Shown here one piece after another: positions 12,161 to 25,347 of a DNA stretch of 64,000 bases; within the stretch, counting starts at the first letter, position 1; each line of letters begins with the position of its first letter. Under the pieces are notes generated by a model. It was not told the DNA's origin. It saw only the letters and a list, made by a program, of their open reading frames with translations, and searched no databases. The stretch spans positions 7,649,568-7,713,567 of the forward strand of contig NC_086040.1 in assembly GCF_036323735.1 (NCBI RefSeq). Reading direction: 5' to 3'. Source of the stretch: Rattus norvegicus (Eukaryota; Chordata; Mammalia; Rodentia; Muridae). The position numbers were made by a program, and so were the translations under genes.

Positions 12161-13203
12161 GATCCAGCTATAACTCCCTTGGGCATATACCCAAAAGATG
12201 CCCCAAAATATAAGAAAGACACATGCTCCACTATGTTCATAGCAGCTTTCTTCATTATAGCCAGATGCTGGAAAGAACCCAGATTCCTTCAACAGAGGAA
12301 TAAATACTGAAAACATGGTACATCTACACAATGGAATATTACTCAGCTATCAAAAACAATGCCTTTAGGAAATTCATAGGCAAATGAATGGAACTGGAAA
12401 ATATAATCCTGAGTGAGGTAACCCAATCACAGAAAAACACACATGGTATGCACTCATTGATAAGTGGCTATTAGCCCAAATGCTTGAATTACCCTGGATG
12501 CACAGAACACATGAATCTCAAGAAGTATGACCAAAATGTGAATCTTTCACTCCTTCTTTAAAAGGGGAATAAGAATACCCTTTTCAGGGAATAGGAAAGC
12601 AAATTTTACAGAAGGTAAAGGAATAGCCATTCAGAGCCTGCCCCACATGTAGCCCATACATAAACAGCCAATGAACTAGATAAGATGGATGAAGCAAAGA
12701 AGTGCATGCCGACAGGAACCAGATGTAGATCTCTCCTGAGAGACACAGCCAGAATACAGCAAGTACATAGGCAAATGTCAGCAGCAAACCATTGAGCTGA
12801 GAGCGAGACGCCTGCTGAAGGAGTCAGAGCAAGGCCTGAAATACCTGAATGGGCTTTAGACCCCATATGAACAAAAATGCCAAGAAAACAGAGCTTGGAG
12901 AGACTAAGCCTCTACCCAAAGACTATACATGAACTAACCCTGGGCTCCAAAATAATTGGTATCACTGAATTTCTATTAGGGGCACCAGTGGAAGGGGAAG
13001 TCTTTGGTCCTCCCAAGACTGAACACCCAGTGAATGGCATTGTTGGGAAAAGGGCAGTAATGTGGGGGTGGATTGCAAGAGGAACACCCTATAGATGGGG
13101 AGTCGAGGGGCTAGGACAATGTTAACCTGGGAACCTGGAAAGGGAATAACATTTGAAATATAAATAAGAAATACCCAAGTTAATAAAGATTGAAGAAAAA
13201 AAA
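12161..13203 (+). mobile_element. Sense-orientation L1 3' stub, copy 1
   Basis: Starts inside the ORF2 C-terminus (frame GSSYNSLGHIPKRCP-like; family form 'EDPAIPLLGIYPKDAP'). It continues through the ORF2 stop region and the 3' UTR and ends in an A-rich tail at about 13190-13203, after 'AAGTTAATAAAGATTGAAG'. It is 5' truncated to about 1.0 kb and lies head-to-head with L1a. Copy 2 has the same arrangement, so it existed before that duplication, but copy 3 lacks it. Confidence 0.85.
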
Positions 13204-15016
13204 CACTCCTTAAGGAAGAGGAGAATGTATGAATTTCCGGTCAGGATCTGTGGGAAGAAATTTGGACACCTGGGCAAATGTGGAATAACCCTATAGAACA
13301 TTAGAAACATTTGGTTATGTGCTGAAAGTCTTGGGTGGGTAGGAACATCTTGGAGAAAAATGAGAGATCCAAGTTCTCCATGTCTAGATAGGGAAGGATG
13401 TTGGTAACCTGAAGGTGTGGGGAAATTACCTGTCCAAGTTTGTCAGTAGAAGAGTCAGCAGAAGGTGGCCCAGGCACAGTGTGATCTTCTTTGAATCTTT
13501 CATTGTTCTCTCCAGTACTGTGTTTTATAGATGTTGCAGGTACTCTGGCTACCAACTCGTCAAAGTCCACATGTTCTTCAAACCCAGTAGACATAACCCG
13601 CTTTTTTTTTTTTTCATCTTCCCAAGAATGGGCACTAAAGATGAGGCCACTCTTTTTCTGGATGAAGGATGTAAAGCAGATGACCTAGTATCCCTGGTCA
13701 GTAAGTTACTCAGTGATCTGCTATCCTTGGTCAGTGGATTACTCATGCCCTCAGGAACCCTCAGAGGAAGTGGAACTGTACATTTCTTCTTCTCTCTCAG
13801 TTCCCATCTGGGTTCTAGGGCCTTCTTATTGACTAAATCCTTTATATGGTCTTTGAGTTTCTGTAGCTTTTCTGTAACACGAGCATCAGGTTTTTTGAAT
13901 CTCTGGTCTTCATTAGTTTTTTGGCATCTGAACTTGTGCCGAGTCCGTGTAAGTAGTCCCGGGGGTGCAAAGTCGCTCCGGTCTCTGCTGTTCAAGTGCT
14001 TCCCCGTTGGGGTAGGATGTTGTAATCCAGTTGGGGGACCCTGAAGGGGTTCACAGGCAGCGGTGGCTGGAAGCCCTTCAAGTGCTTCCCCCATTGGAGT
14101 TCGGTGTTATAATCTGCTCGGGGTACACAGAATGGGCTTCTAGGCTGTGGAGGCTTGGAATCATCCAACTGATTCCCCTGGTGCACTCGGGTTATAATCA
14201 TCTTTTGGTACACTGAAGGGGTTCCCAGGTGGAGGAGGCTGGGAAATCGGCGGTTCATTGTCAGAGGGTAAAGTCCAGGATGAGGCTCACTGACCTCTCT
14301 CCACACATCTGGCCTTCTAGTCGTTAGGAAATTGAACAAGAAATGTCCAATGGACTACTACCACGTGAAGGGGCAGTGAATGTACTTGTCAGTGGTGAGT
14401 AATGGTGAGCATCAATTGAGCTGTATCCTTTGAGTATGACTCTCTCCCGAGAACTGTACACAAGTCCTGAAGGCAAAGCAGAAAAATCTCGTGTGACCGT
14501 TGATCTCAGGAAACAACCAAAGCTCGAGAGGGGCTGTCCTCGAGTTTGCACAGGGCAGTCGCGAGGTCAGTCAGGAGCTGCCTCACTTGTCAGTTCTGCT
14601 TGTAGTAGCCGGACGATTTTCCAAGCTCTCTGAATGAGGAGGAACCCTGTCGACTCTCTTCCTTTGAGTCCAGAATGCTACCCTTTTTGTGCACAATGTC
14701 AGGGGCCATGACAATAGATTCATGAAGGAGCAACATGAATGGAAAGGGCAAAGGGTGCTTAGGAGACTGTGTTGTCAAGTGCCCATTACACCTGCATTGG
14801 TGGAGTGATGTGTCTTGGAACCTCATTACCGAATGGGAAAGGTTGATCCATACCCTTGATCCTCAGTGACTGCAGGGACTAGAAAATCACTGGTGGACTG
14901 TGTTAGGGAATAAACATGTGAAAGGATTTGTATAGAGCATAGAATGTGTGGGATTGATATTAGAATTCCATGTGAGTTCCAGGTGTTACTGTGATGCTTC
15001 TGCCTTGATGTATCAC
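13204..15016 (-). pseudogene. Unrecognised coding-like block, copy 1 (broken)
   Basis: About 1.8 kb between L1 elements, collinear with 44346-46150. On the minus strand several overlapping frames join into a coding-like sequence: a proline-rich part with an ~86-87 bp repeat (13994-14252); a charged, helix-like stretch (about 13900-13800; DARVTEKLQKLKDHIKDLVN); a Ser/Thr/Lys-rich part; an A-rich run at 13601-13613 on this strand; and an acidic tail (FEEHVDFDELVARVP) ending near 13400. Frameshifts separate the parts. Amino-acid similarity to copy 2 in the last section is about 75-80% by eye. I do not recognise the family. It may be a retrocopy, an exon-bearing fragment of a duplicated rodent gene, or part of an unrecognised retroelement. 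Confidence 0.4.
13994..14252 (-). repeat. Three ~86-bp proline-rich repeats in the coding-like block
   Basis: The minus-strand translation of two units shows PF(C/R)VPxxDYN followed by a Gly-Lys-His-Leu motif. The same landmark (GAA of CTGAAGGGG) falls at 14043, 14130 and 14215, giving spacings of 87 and 85 bp. Units 1 and 2 are therefore in one frame and unit 3 is shifted. Copy 2 has only two units. Confidence 0.7.
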
Positions 15017-15089
15017 TTTTTTTTTATTAACTTGAGTATTTCTTATATACATTTCGAGTGTTATTCCCTTTCCCGGTTTCCGGGCAAAA

Positions 15090-15115
15090 ATCCCCCTCCC
15101 TCCTCCCCCCCTCTT
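15090..15115 (-). other. G-rich polypurine tract of the L1 3' UTR
   Basis: The + strand has closely spaced C-runs (CCCCC, CCC, CC, CCCCCC), so the L1 sense strand carries several G-runs. G-rich 3' UTR tracts able to form quadruplexes are a known feature of mammalian L1. Confidence 0.6.
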
Positions 15116-15744
15116 CCTTATGGGTATTCCTCTCCCAACCCTTCCCCCATTGCCGCCCTCCCCCCAACAGTCTAGTTCACTGGGGGTTCAGTCTTAGCAG
15201 GACCTAGGCCTTCCCCTTCCACTGGTGCTCTTACTAAGATGTTCATTGCTGCCTATGTGGTCAGAGTCCAGGGTCAGTCCATGTATAGTCTTTAGGTAGT
15301 GGTTTAGTCCCTGGAAACTCTGGTTGCTTGGCATTGTTGTACATATGGGGTCTGGAGCCCCCTCAAGCTCTTCCAGTTCTTTCTCTGATTCCTTCAACGG
15401 GGGTTCTATTCTCAGTTCAGTGGTTTGCTGCTGGCATTCGCCTCTGTATTTGCTGTATTCTGGCTGTGTCTCTCAGGAGCGATCTACATCCGGCTCCTGT
15501 CGGTCTGCACTTCTTTGCTTCATCCATCTTGTCTAATTGGGTGGCTGTATATGTATGGGCCACATGTTGGGCAGGCTCTGAGTGGGTGTTACTTCAGTCT
15601 CTGTTTTAATCTTTGCCTCTCTCTTCCCTGCCAAGGGTATTCTTGTTCCCCTTTTAAAGAAGGAGTGAAGCATTCACATTTTGATCATCCGTCTTAAGTT
15701 TCATTTGTTCTAGGCATCTAGGGTAATTCAAGCAAGCTTTTGGG

Positions 15745-18700
15745 CTAATAGCCACTTATCAATGAATGCATACTATGTATGTCTTTCTGTGATTGGGTTA
15801 GCTCACTCAGAATCATATTTTCCAGTTCCAAACATTTGCCTACGAATTTCATAAAGCCATTGTTTTTGATAGCTGAGTAATATTCCATTGTGTAGATGTA
15901 CCACATTTTCTGTATCCATTCCTCTGTTGAAGGGCATCTGGGTTCTTTCCAGCTTCTGGCTATTATAAATAAGGCTGCGATGAACATAGTGGAGCACGTG
16001 TCTTTTTTATATGTTGGGGCATCTTTTGGGTATATGCCCAAGAGAAGTATAGCTGGATCCTCAGGCAGTTCAAAGTCCAATTTTCTGAGGAACCTCCAGA
16101 CTGATTTCCAGAATGGTTGTACCAGTCTGCAATCCCACCAACAATGGAGGAGTGTTCCTCTTTCTCCGCATCCTCACCAGCATCTGCTGTCACCTGAGTT
16201 TTTGATCTTAGCCATTCTCACTGGTGTGACGTGAAATCTCAAGGTTGTTTTGATTTGCATTTCCCTTATGACTAAAGATGTTGAACATTTCTTTAGGTGT
16301 TTCTCAGCCATTTGGCATTCTTCAGCTGTCAATTGTTTGTTTAGCTCTGAAGCCCATTTTTTAATAGGGTTGTTTGTCTCCCTGCGGTCTAACTTCTTGA
16401 GTTCTTTGAATAATTTTGATATAAGGCCTCTATCTGTTGTAGGATCGGTAAAGATCTTTTCCCAATCTGTTGGTTGCCGATTTGTCCTAACCACAGTGTC
16501 CTTTGCCTTACAGAAGCTTTGCAGTTTTATGAGATCCCATTTGTTGATTATTGATCTAAGAGCATAAGCCATTGGTGTTTTGTTCACGAAATTTTTCCCA
16601 GTGCCCATGTGTTCCAGATGCTTCCCTAGTTTTTCTTCTATTAGTTTGAGTGTGTCTGGTTTGATGTGGAGGTCCTTGATCCACTTGGACTTAAGCTTTA
16701 TACAGGGTGATAAGCATGGATCGATCTACATTCTTTTACATATTGACTTCCAGTTGAACCAGCACCATTTGCTGAAAATGCTATCTTTTTTCCATTGGGT
16801 GGTTTTAGCTCCTTTGTCAAAAATCAAGTAACCATAGGTGTGTGGGTTCATTTCTGGGTCTTCTATTCTATTCCATTGGTCTATGTGTCTGTCTCTGTAC
16901 CAATACAATGCAGTTTTTATCACTATTGCTCTGTAATACTGCTTGAGTTCAGGGACAGTGATTCCCCCTGAAATCCTTTTATTGTTGAGGATAGTTTTAG
17001 CTATCCTGGGTTTTTTGTTATTTCAGATGAATTTGCAATTTGTTCTGTCTAACTCTTTGAAGAATTGGATTTATTTTGATGGGCATTGCATTGAATCTGT
17101 AGATCGCTTTTGGTAAAATGGCCATTTTTACTATATTGATCCTGCCAATACATGAGCATGGGATATCTTTCCATCTTCTAACGTCTTCTTCAATTTCTTT
17201 TTTCAGTGTCTTGAAGTTCTTATTGTACAGATCTTTTACTTGCTTGGTTAAAGTCACACCGAGGTACTTTATATTATTTGGGTCTATTATGAAGGGTGTC
17301 GTTTCCCTAATTTCTTTCTCGGCTTGTTTCTCTTTTGTGTAGAGGAAGGCTACTGATTTATTTGAGTTATTTTTATACCCAGCCACTTTGCTGAAGTTGT
17401 TTATCAGCTTTAGTAGTTCTCTGGTGGAACTTTTGGGATCACTTAAATATACTATGATATCATCAGCAAATAGTGATATTTTGACTTCTTCTTTTCCGAT
17501 CTGTATCCCCTTGACCTCCTTTTGTTGTCTGATTGCTCTGGCTAGAATTTCAAGAACTATATTGAATAAGTAGGGAGAGAATGGGCAGCCTTGTCTAGTC
17601 CCTGATTTTAGTGGGATTGCTTCAAGTTCCTCTCCATTTAGTTTAATGTTAGCAACTGGTTTGCTGTATATGGTTTTTACTATGTTTAGGTATGGGCCTT
17701 GAATTCCTATTCTTTCCAGGACTTTTATCATTAAGGGGTGTTGAATTTTGTCAAATGCTTTCTCAGCATCTAATGAAATGATCATGTGGTTTTGTTCGTT
17801 CAGTTTGTTTATATAATGGATCACGTTCATGGTTTTCCATATGTTAAACCATGCCTGCATGCCTGGGATGAAGCCTACTTGATCATGGTGGATGATTGTT
17901 CTGATGTGCTCTTGGACTCGGTTTGCCAGAATTTTATTGAGTATTTTTGCGTCGATATTCATAAGGGAAATTGGTCTGAAGTTCTCTTTCTTTGTTGGGT
18001 CTTTGTGTGATTTAGGCATAAGAGTAATTGTGGCTTCATAGAAGGAATTCGGTAGGGCTCCATCTGTTTCAATTTTGTGGAATAGTTGGGATAATATTGG
18101 TATGAGGTCTTCTATGAAGGTCTGAGAGAATTCTGCACTAAACCCGTCTGGACCTGGGCTCTTTTTGGTTGGGAGACCTTTAATGACTGCTTCTATTTCC
18201 TTAGGAGTTATGGGGTTGTTTAACCGGTTTATGTGTTCCTGATTTAACTTCTGTACCTGGTATCTGTCTAGGAAATTGTCCATTTCCTGCAGATTTTCAA
18301 GTTTTATTGAATATAGGCTTTTATAGTAAGATCTGATGATTTTTTGAATTTCCTCTGAATCTGTAGTTATGTCTCCCTTTTCATTTCTGATTTTGTTAAT
18401 TTGGACACACTCTCTGTGTCCTCTCGTTAGTCTGGCTAAGGGTTTATCTATCTTGTTGATTTTCTCAAAGAACCAACTTTTGGTTCTGTTGATTCTTTAT
18501 ATGGTCCTTTTTGTTTCTACTTGGTTGATTTCAGCTCTGAGTTTGATTAATTCCTGCCTTCTACTCCTCCTGGGTGTATTTGCTTCTTTTTGTTCTAGAG
18601 CTTTTAGGTGTGCTGTCAAGCTGCTGATATATGCTCTTTCCTGTTTCTTTTTGCAGGCACTCAGCGCTATGAATTTTCCTCTTAGCACAGCTTTCATTGT

Positions 18701-19556
18701 GTCCCATAAGTTTGGGTATGTTGTACCTTCATTTTCATTAAATGCTAAAAAGTTTTTAATTTCTTTCTTTATTTCTTCCTTGACCAGGTTATCATTGAGT
18801 AGAGCATTCTTCAATTTCCACGTATATGTGGGCATTCTTCCCTTATTGTTATTGAAGACCAGTTTTAGGCCGTGGTGGTCCGATAGCACGCATGGGATTA
18901 TTTCTATCTTTCTGTACCTGTTGAGGCCCGTTTTTTGACCAATTATATGGTCAATTTTGGAAAAAGTACCATGAGGACCTGAGAAGAAGGTATATCCTTT
19001 TGCTTTAGGATAGAATGTTCTATAAATATCCGTTAAGTCCATTTGGCTCATGACTTCTCTTAGTCTGTCTGCGTCTCTGTTTAATTTCTGTTTCCATGAT
19101 CTGTCCATTGATGAGAGTGGGATGTTGAAATCTCCCACTATTATTGTGTGTTTTGAACTTTAGTAAGGTTTCTTTTACGTATGTAGGTGCCCTTGTATTT
19201 GGGGCATAGATATTTAGGATTGAGCGGTCATCTTGGTGGATTTTTCCTTTGATGAATATGCAGTGTCCTTCCTTATCTTTTTTGATGACTTTTAGTTGAA
19301 AATTGATTTTTTCTGATATTAGAATGGCAACTCCAGCTTGCTTCTTCCGACCATTTGCTTGGAAAGTTGTTTTCCAGCCTTTCACTCTGAGGTAGTGTCT
19401 GTCTTTTTCTCTGAGGTGTGTTTCATGTAGGCAGCAGAATGCATGGTCCTCGTGGCGCATCCAGTTTGTTAATGTATGTCTCTTTATTGGGGAGTTGAAG
19501 CCATTTATGTTGAGAGATATTAAGGAATAGTGATTATTGCTTCCTGTCGTATTCAT
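15745..19556 (-). pseudogene. Young L1 ORF2, almost full length but interrupted
   Basis: From ATG at 19556 to the stop at 15745 the length (3.8 kb) is close to a full rodent ORF2. The endonuclease start (SLNINGFNSPIKRH, HETHL, NIYAPN) is followed by a frameshift near 19140. From 19138 to 17018 a single frame contains the rest of the endonuclease (GDFNIPLSS), one in-frame stop near 18497 and the reverse transcriptase. Within the 421-residue segment at 18283-17018, SPGPDGFSAEF, GTRQGCPFSPY and the catalytic SLFADDIIVY are intact (FADD at residues 272-275). Further frameshifts fall near 17070, 16700, 16180 and 16070. The C-terminus (MEYYSAIKNN to SLISGY) is present. It is not functional as read. 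Confidence 0.9.
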
Positions 19557-19607
19557 ATTTGGATGTGAGGTTATGTTTGTTTGCTTTTCTTTTCTTTGTT
19601 TTTTTGT

Positions 19608-20042
19608 TAATATTCTTTCCGTGATATTTTTGAAATATTGAGTATGCTTCACAATGGAATATATTTTCTCTAGTCACATATATTGAAATTCTAAGTGTCT
19701 CTTGACATTGTATGTAAGGGCCAGAAATCCTGGGATGATTTCAATACTGGTAAGTTGATTGAACACAATCTGTGTTACAAGCTTTGCTTTAAATAATTCT
19801 TTTGGTGACCCCTGATTAGATTGTATAAATGCCTCCTGCTTTTTACGGACATATATACAACCACCCTTGGAGAAAGGAGTTAACTGTTATGCCTTCTATG
19901 AATGAAGAGGAAAATATAAGGCTACACTCCTCAGAGAAACAAGATATCAGATACTTTAGGAAGAAATATGCATCTAGGTAACAATAAATGTTCCAAGTTA
20001 ACCTGTGCAGTAAAATAATGTATGAAAAATACCACTACTTTA
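19608..20042. repeat. Segmental duplication copy 1, module Z
   Basis: Non-L1 sequence collinear with 46177-46624 (TTGAAATATTGAGTATGC, CAATACTGGTAAGTTGATTG, CTACACTCCTCAGA, GAAGAAATATGCATCTAGG). In copy 2 'CCTTTTACAG' precedes an open stretch and looks like a splice acceptor. Here the same position reads TTTTACGG. No gene family recognised. Confidence 0.75.
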
Positions 20043-23000
20043 TTATTAGTATTATTAACAATTGTATTGCTTTGCATTTCAAATATTACCCCCTTCCAGA
20101 TCCCTCTCAATAAACTCCACCTCCACATACTCTTCCTCTTCGTCTCTAAGTGAGTGCGTCCCCAACACCTCCATTCGTTCTTACCTCACCCCTCTAGAAT
20201 CGCTCTTCTCTGGGACATCAAACATCTAAAGGACCAAGTGCTTCCCCTTCCACTGATGTGAGATGAGACAGTTCTCTGATACATATGTAGGGTACCAGAC
20301 CATGTATATTCAATGGTTGGTGGTTAGGTCCATGGGAGACCTGAGGGGTCTGGTTAATTGATATCATTGTTCTACTTTTAATTACAATCCCCTTCAGCTC
20401 CTCAGCCCTTCCCCTACATCTTCCATTGGGATCTTTAGGCTCAGTTCAATGGTTGGCTGTGAGTATCTACATCTGTCTCAGTCAGGTGTTGGCAAAGCCT
20501 CTCAGAGGACAGGGATATCAGACTCCTGTTTGCAAGCACATCTCAGCAGCAGCAACAGTGTTCATTTTGGTGTCTGCAGATCTCTAGATGGCCTTTCCTT
20601 CATCCTCTGCTCCATATTTGCCCCTGCATTTCCACTAGACAGGGATAACTCTGATTTAATAAGAGATGGGTGAGTGGTCTCATCCTTGCACTGGGGCCAT
20701 GTCTATCTACTCCAGGTGGTGTCTTCAGGTTCAATTTCACTGTTGTTGATGTTGGCAAATGTCACCGCTGTTGGGTCCAGGGAACCTGTCACATCCCTAG
20801 TATCTGGGACATTCTAGAGATTACCCACTTACCAATGAGTGCATGCTATGTGCCTTTACTTGTGTTTGGGTTACTTCACTCAGGATTATATTTTCTAATT
20901 TCATCCATTTGCCTAAGAATTTCCTGAAGTCATTCTTTTAAATAGCTGAATACCACACCATTGTGTAAATGGACCCCACAATATATGAATCTGTTTCTCT
21001 TTTGAGAGACTTCTGGGTTATTTCCAGCTTCCATCTGTTATAAATAAGGCTGCTATGAACAGAGTGGAGCATGTGTCCTTGTTGTAGGTTGGAGCAAGTT
21101 TTGGGTATATGCCATCGAATGGTACAGCTGGGTCCTCAAGTCGCAAATACTATGTTCTATTTTCTGAAGAACCTCCAGCCTGGTTTGTAGAGTGGTTTTA
21201 AGAACTTGCAATTTCAATAGTTACAGTGTATTCCTTTCTCTCCACACCCTTCCAAGAGTCTGTTGTCACCTGACTTTTTTTCTTAGCCATTCTGACTGGT
21301 TTGAGGTAGAATCTCAGGATTGTTTTGATTGGCATTTTCCCAACGAGTAAGGATGTTGAACATTTCTTTAGGTGCTTCTCAGCCATTCAGTATTCAGCAG
21401 TTGAGAATTTTTGTTTAGAAGTGTAGCCCACTATTAAATAGTGTTATTTGATTCTCTGGAGGATAGCTTAGGGATTTTTTGTATATATTGGATATTAGCG
21501 CTCCATAGGATATAGGATTGGTAAAGATCTATTCCCAATGTGTTAGTTGCTGTATGGAAATAATGACAGTGTCCTTTCCTTTACAAAAACTTTGAAATTT
21601 TGTAAAGTTTCATTTTCCAATTTTAGATATTAGAACAAAAGGCTTTGGTGTTCTATTCAGGAAATTTTCCCAGTACCAATTTGTCCTAGACTATTCCCTG
21701 AATTTTTCATCAGTTAGTTTCACGGTATCTGGTTTGATTTTTAGGTCTTCTTTTTATTTTTTTTTATTTACTTGAGTATTTCTTATTTACATTTCGAGTG
21801 TTATTCCCTTTCACGGTTTCCAGGCAAACATCTCCCTAATCCCTCCTCCTCCCCTTCTTTATGGGTGTTCGCATCCCCACCATCCCTCCATTGCCACCCT
21901 CCCCCCAACAATCATGTTCACTGGGGGTTCAGTCATAGCAGGACCAAGGGCTTTCTGTTCCACTTGTGATCTTTATGTGGAGGACTTTAATCCACTTTTA
22001 CTTGAAATTTGGACAAGGAGATAGGAATATATTGATTTGCATTCTTCTACATTTTGCCCTTCAGGTGAAACAGCACATTATTTTTAAAAAATGCTATCTT
22101 TTTTTTCCCACTGGATGGTTTTAGATCCTTTGTCAACTATCAAGTGGCCATAGCTGTGTGTGTTCATTTCTGCATCTCCAATTCTATTCCATGATCTACC
22201 TGCCTGTCTCAATACAAATACAATACAGTTTTTCATCACCATTGCTCTGTAATACAACTTTAGCTCAGGGATGGTGATTTCCCCAAAATGCTTTTATTTT
22301 TGAGAATAGTTTTCTCTATCCTGGGATTTATTTTATTCCAAATAAATTTGCAAACTGTCATTTTTATGTCTGTGAAGAATTCAGTTGTAATATTGATGGG
22401 GATGGCATTGAATCTGTTGGTTGCTTTTGGCAAAATGACCATTTTTAGAATATTAGTCCTGTCAATACACGAACAAGGGAGATCTTTTTACTTCTGAGAT
22501 CTTCAATTTATTTCTTCAGAGACATGTGTTCTTGTCCTATATGTCTTTCACTTGCTAGGTTAGAGTCACACTGAGGTATTTTATATGCTTTTTGACTATT
22601 GTCAAGTGTGTCATTTCTGTAATTTCTTTCTTGGCCTATTTCTCTTTTGAGTAGAGGAAGACTACTGATTTGTTTGAATCAATTTTATAGTCTGCCACTT
22701 TGCTAAATTTGTTTATCAGGCTTAGAAATTCCCAGGTGGAAATATTGGGGCCACTTAAATATACTACCACATCATCTGCATATAGTGACATTTTGAATAC
22801 TTCCTTTGCAATATGTATCTCTTTACCTCTATTTGTTGCCTAATTACTCTGGCTACAACTTCAAATACTATATTGAAAAGGTAGGGAGAGAGTGGCTGTC
22901 CTTGTCTAGTTCCTGATTTTAGCGTGATTGCATTGAGTTTCTCTCCATTTAGTTTGATGTTGGCTACTGGTTTGCAGTCTATTGCTTTTACTGAGTTCAG

Positions 23001-24263
23001 TATGGTCCTTGAATTTATGATATTTCCAAGACTTTTAACATGAAGGGGTAGGTTCTGTAAAATGCTTTCTCAGCATCTCATGAGATGATTGTTTTGTTTT
23101 GTTTGAATTTGTTTTTATAGTGGGATTAGTTTGATTAGTGATCAGGTTCTGTATATTGAACCATCCCTGTATCTCCAGGATGAAGCCTACTTGATCATGA
23201 TGGATCATTGTTTTGATGTGTTCTTGGATTTGGCTTGTAAGAAATTTACTGAGAATTTTTGCATGGAAATTCATGGAAAAATTGGTCCGAAATTATCTTT
23301 CTTTGTTGGGTCTTTGTTTGCTTTAGTTATAAGCATAACTGTGGCATCAGAGAAGGAATTGTGTAGTGTTCCTTCTATTTCTAGTTTGTGGAATAGTATG
23401 GAGAATATTGGTGTTAGGTATTTTAAGAATGTCTGAGAGAATTCTGTACTAAACCTTTCTGGTCCTGGGATCATTGGTTGGGAAATATTTAATGACTGCT
23501 TCTACTACTTTACGAGTTATGGGAGTATTTATATACTTTATTGTATCGTGATTCCACTTTGGTACCTTGTATATGTCTAGAAAATTATCCATTTAATCCT
23601 TACTTTCCAGTTTTGTTAAGTATAGGCTTTTATAGTAGGATCTGATAATTTTTGAGCTTCCTCATTTTCTATGGTTATATCTCTATTTCACTTCAGATTG
23701 TATTATTTTTAATTTGAATACTAAGGATTTACCTATCTTCTAGATTTTTCAAAGAACCAGCTCCTGGTTTTATTAATTTTTTATATAATTCATTTTGTTT
23801 CTATTTGGTTGACTTTAGTCCAGAGTTTGATTATTTAGTTCTGTCTAGTCCTCTTGGTGTATTTGGATTTTTATTGGTTCTGAGATTTCAGGTGTTCTGC
23901 CAAACTGCTAGTGTATCATAGTTCCTGTTTCTTTGTGGAGGCTCTCAGAGCTATGAGTTTTCCTCTTAGCATTGTTTTTTGTATCCCCAAGTTATGCTTT
24001 CATTTTCACTAAATTCAAAGTTTCTTCAATTTTTTTCTTTATTTCTTCCTTGAACAAGTTCTCCTCGAGGAAATCATTCTACAGCTTCCATGTATATGTT
24101 AGACTTTGGTTGTTCTTGTTGTTATTGGAGACCAGTATTGGTCTTTAGTGATCTCATAGGATGCATGGGATTAATTCAATCTTCTTGTATCTGTTGAGGA
24201 CTGTTTTGTGATGGACCACATTGTCAGTTTTGGAGAAGGTTCCATGTGGAACTGAGAAGAAAG
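20043..24263 (-). mobile_element. L1b, copy 1: old decayed L1 (antisense)
   Basis: The 3' UTR begins in 'TTTCAAATATTACCCCC'. ORF2 remnants follow with short recognisable pieces: MAEKHLKKCSTSL at 21386; NRFNAIPINI at 22420; a trace of HHDQVGFILEIQGWFNI at 23210; and PGPERFSTEFSQTF at 23474. It ends abruptly inside the endonuclease region at 24263, where an LTR-like sequence starts. It is more decayed than L1a. Copy 2 carries the same element but stops earlier, at 49348. Confidence 0.85.
21749..21966 (-). mobile_element. Short young L1 3' end nested in L1b (copy 1 only)
   Basis: About 0.2 kb matching the 3' end of the young L1 at 15026-15230 (TTACTTGAGTATTTCTTAT, CATTTCGAGTGTTATTCCC, CACTGGGGGTTCAGTC). 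It splits the L1b ORF2. An imperfect ~12-14 bp flank duplication is visible (TGATTTTTAGGT at 21735 and TGATCTTTATGT at 21967). Copy 2 is uninterrupted at the matching place near 48120-48145. Confidence 0.85.
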
Positions 24264-25347
24264 TGTCAGGAGCCATAACGGGACAAGCTAATAACGAGCA
24301 GGTGATCATACTCAGATAAACAGCCTCGGATTATTTTATAATCTACAACTGGTTCACCCTTATTAAGCAAGTCTGTAATGGATTCATTTTGGGAAAGTTT
24401 TTCACTATTAAAATATTATTCCTGTTATTATTATTAGACATATATAACAGTCATTGAGTAAAAGCACACTCCTTTGGAGGAGATCTCTGCAGGCCTACGA
24501 AGTCGTACTGTCCCATAATGATGCTATGCAGACAAATAGATGAATTCTTTATTCTTAGTAATGATCGTACAATAATTCCTAAAATTATATCAATGGTTAT
24601 TAAGCTCTTTTATAGTGGAACTGCTATAAGTCTCTTTCTAATAGTTAGAATTACAGTGACAACTCTGCCAGTCTCCCAGGTGTCACCAGTTAATTGTTCT
24701 GAGATAGTAATCAGACTTTCTCCTACTCAGAACACATTCCAAGAGGTTGCGATTTAGTTATCAAGAGTCATAAAAAGAGAACAAACAATTTGTGACAAGT
24801 GCAAGGACAGAAGATAAGATATTGTCTCGGTTTTTCTATATATAACTTTTCTAACAACTATGGTTTTGGATCTTCAGTGATCCTGTAGAGCTGACACTGG
24901 TGATGAATATCTAGCCAGATAAATATTCCTGATGGATATTCATGTAAACATTCTCGGTTGTAAATTATATTTTAATATATGCTTTGATCTTTCATATGAA
25001 CTTGTGATGAACATTGTGACACATGATCATGTATTCTGAAAGATATATAGGTGCTAAGGAGAAAGAAAAGACACACAGAAGGACTGAGAGAGAAGGACTG
25101 AACAGGAAGGACAGAGACTGATGTAGTGAGCTGGAGAGGGGCCAAGCTGAAAAGTCAGTTTTGAGCTAAGGAGAACTGAGCTTAGTAGAACTGAGCCAAA
25201 TATATCTGGGCTGAGAAGAAATGTAGAGAGGAACAAACTTAGAGAAAATAGGTAACATAAGAGAGCAATCTGGAGAATGCAGAGGAGAAGAGGAAAATGA
25301 GAAGAAGCTGAAAAGAACAGAAGGTGCAGGCAGGTTTTTCCTTACCA
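24264..25347 (+). mobile_element. LTR-like element truncating L1b
   Basis: L1b stops mid-sequence and is followed by TGTCAGGAGCCATAACGGG, a typical LTR start. A TATA-like TATATATAA lies at about 24838-24846. The last ~280 bp is a purine-rich, internally repetitive stretch (ACTGAGC/GAGCTAAGGAGAA). It resembles rodent ERVK-type LTRs, but I cannot assign the family with certainty. The right edge (ending ...CCTTACCA) is a guess, and no target-site duplication was found. Confidence 0.4.

Larger units (their letters stand above)
15017..19607 (-). mobile_element. Young rat-type L1 insertion (antisense, 5'-truncated, 4.6 kb)
   Basis: On the minus strand it starts just upstream of the ORF2 ATG and runs through ORF2 and the 3' UTR to a T-run (A tail) at 15017-15025. 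It is the least decayed L1 in the window. Copy 2 of the duplication has no L1 at the matching place (about 46152-46176). The flanks 'GTGATGCTTCTGCCTT' on the left and 'TTAATATTCT' on the right match copy 2, with about 25 bp of copy 2 sequence absent here. It therefore inserted after the duplication. I could not see a clean target-site duplication. Confidence 0.9.
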